Origin: Marmoricola sp. OAE513
Lineage (GTDB): Bacteria > Actinomycetota > Actinomycetes > Propionibacteriales > Nocardioidaceae
Length of the DNA: 64,000 nucleotides
Direction of reading: 5' to 3'
Assembly: GCF_040546585.1 (NCBI RefSeq)
Contig: NZ_JBEPOC010000001.1
Coordinates: 682,001 to 746,000, forward strand
The position numbers were made by a program, and so were the translations under genes. This document shows positions 63,937-64,000 of this stretch, one piece after another. The notes beneath the pieces are model-generated. The model was given only the letters and a program-made list of their open reading frames with translations, was not told the DNA's origin and made no database searches. Numbering within the stretch: the first letter of the stretch is position 1; each line of letters begins with the position of its first letter.

Positions 63937-64000
63937 GACGCGTCTCCTCGGGAGCCCGAGGGGGTCAGGTCGTTGTCACGCACGTAGTCCGAGAGCATCT
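63933..64000 (-). CDS. sigR: RNA polymerase sigma factor SigR/SigH, 3' end only
   Basis: Only the last 22 codons are in the window, ending MLSDYVRDNDLTPSGS-RGDAS before the TGA at 63933-63935. The position upstream of and overlapping rsrA, and the short hydrophilic tail after a final helix, identify it as SigR, the ECF sigma factor of thiol-oxidative stress. The body of the gene lies beyond the right edge. Confidence 0.75.
   Translation of the reverse strand, partial: MLSDYVRDNDLTPSGSRGDAS

Overview
The window is about 70% G+C bacterial chromosome with many GTG starts, 4-bp or 1-bp gene overlaps and typical actinobacterial genes: nucS, whiB1, kgd, rsrA/sigR, sodN, the two-component-like pdtaS, a small ribosomal protein bL37 and a Rho with a long N-terminal insertion. 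The protein sequences look like the Nocardioides/Nocardioidaceae group, but species cannot be fixed by reading alone. Most of the window is housekeeping core genome. I see no prophage, insertion sequence, CRISPR array or integrase.

Layout. 1-10.2 kb: end of a 3-hydroxybutyryl-CoA dehydrogenase, a frameshifted MpaB/DUF2236 gene, small unknowns, nucS mismatch-repair endonuclease, a two-PAS sensor kinase, a B12-dependent acyl-CoA mutase (meaA type), murA with Asp in place of the fosfomycin-target Cys, and a PduO-type cobalamin adenosyltransferase. 10.2-22.5 kb: DUF2550, the complete F-ATP synthase operon (atpBEFHAGDC, preceded by two small AtpI/AtpZ-like membrane genes), a WecA-like sugar-phosphate transferase, the threonylcarbamoyl-AMP synthase, prmC, prfA and rpmE. 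22.6-31.7 kb: lone response regulator, rho, thrB-thrC-hom, lysA, argS and tRNA-Arg(CCG). From argS to murA the gene order follows the M. tuberculosis Rv1292-Rv1315 segment as I remember it, with local changes.

31.8-40.6 kb is less conserved: a TupA-like ATP-grasp gene, a PadR-controlled ABC exporter, an inverted array of 32-bp repeats, secreted and hydrolytic proteins. 40.7-44.6 kb: kgd (2-oxoglutarate decarboxylase/dehydrogenase fusion) and its small DUF6104 neighbour. 44.6-54.5 kb: lipoprotein, acetoacetate-decarboxylase-like protein, a MerR regulator with its own membrane partner, a cyclic-nucleotide-binding protein, a fatty acid desaturase (frameshifted) with its ferredoxin reductase and a divergent TetR regulator, an MFS exporter, an SDR and a zinc-type dehydrogenase. 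54.5-64 kb: malic enzyme, nickel superoxide dismutase with its maturation protease, an anti-sigma/SigF-type pair, whiB1 with a CRP-like operator, pdtaS, DUF2785, IlvG-like TPP enzyme, a second array of the same repeat family, a thioesterase, bL37, rsrA and the end of sigR.

The most unusual signal is the pair of intergenic arrays at 36.8-37.0 kb and 62.95-63.09 kb. Both have a 31-32 bp period, both are arranged as minus-oriented copies followed by plus-oriented copies, and they share a core of the form ACATC-N3-GCC-S-GSTCGGYG, yet each array is homogenised internally. Both lie directly downstream of gene ends, which suggests a terminator or insulator family. Other points of interest are two likely single-base frameshifts (near 1505 and 49008), a DesT-like pair of operators, a MerR promoter with a 19-bp spacer giving a leaderless mRNA, and two genes below usual ORF-size cut-offs (24-aa bL37, 59-aa DUF6104).
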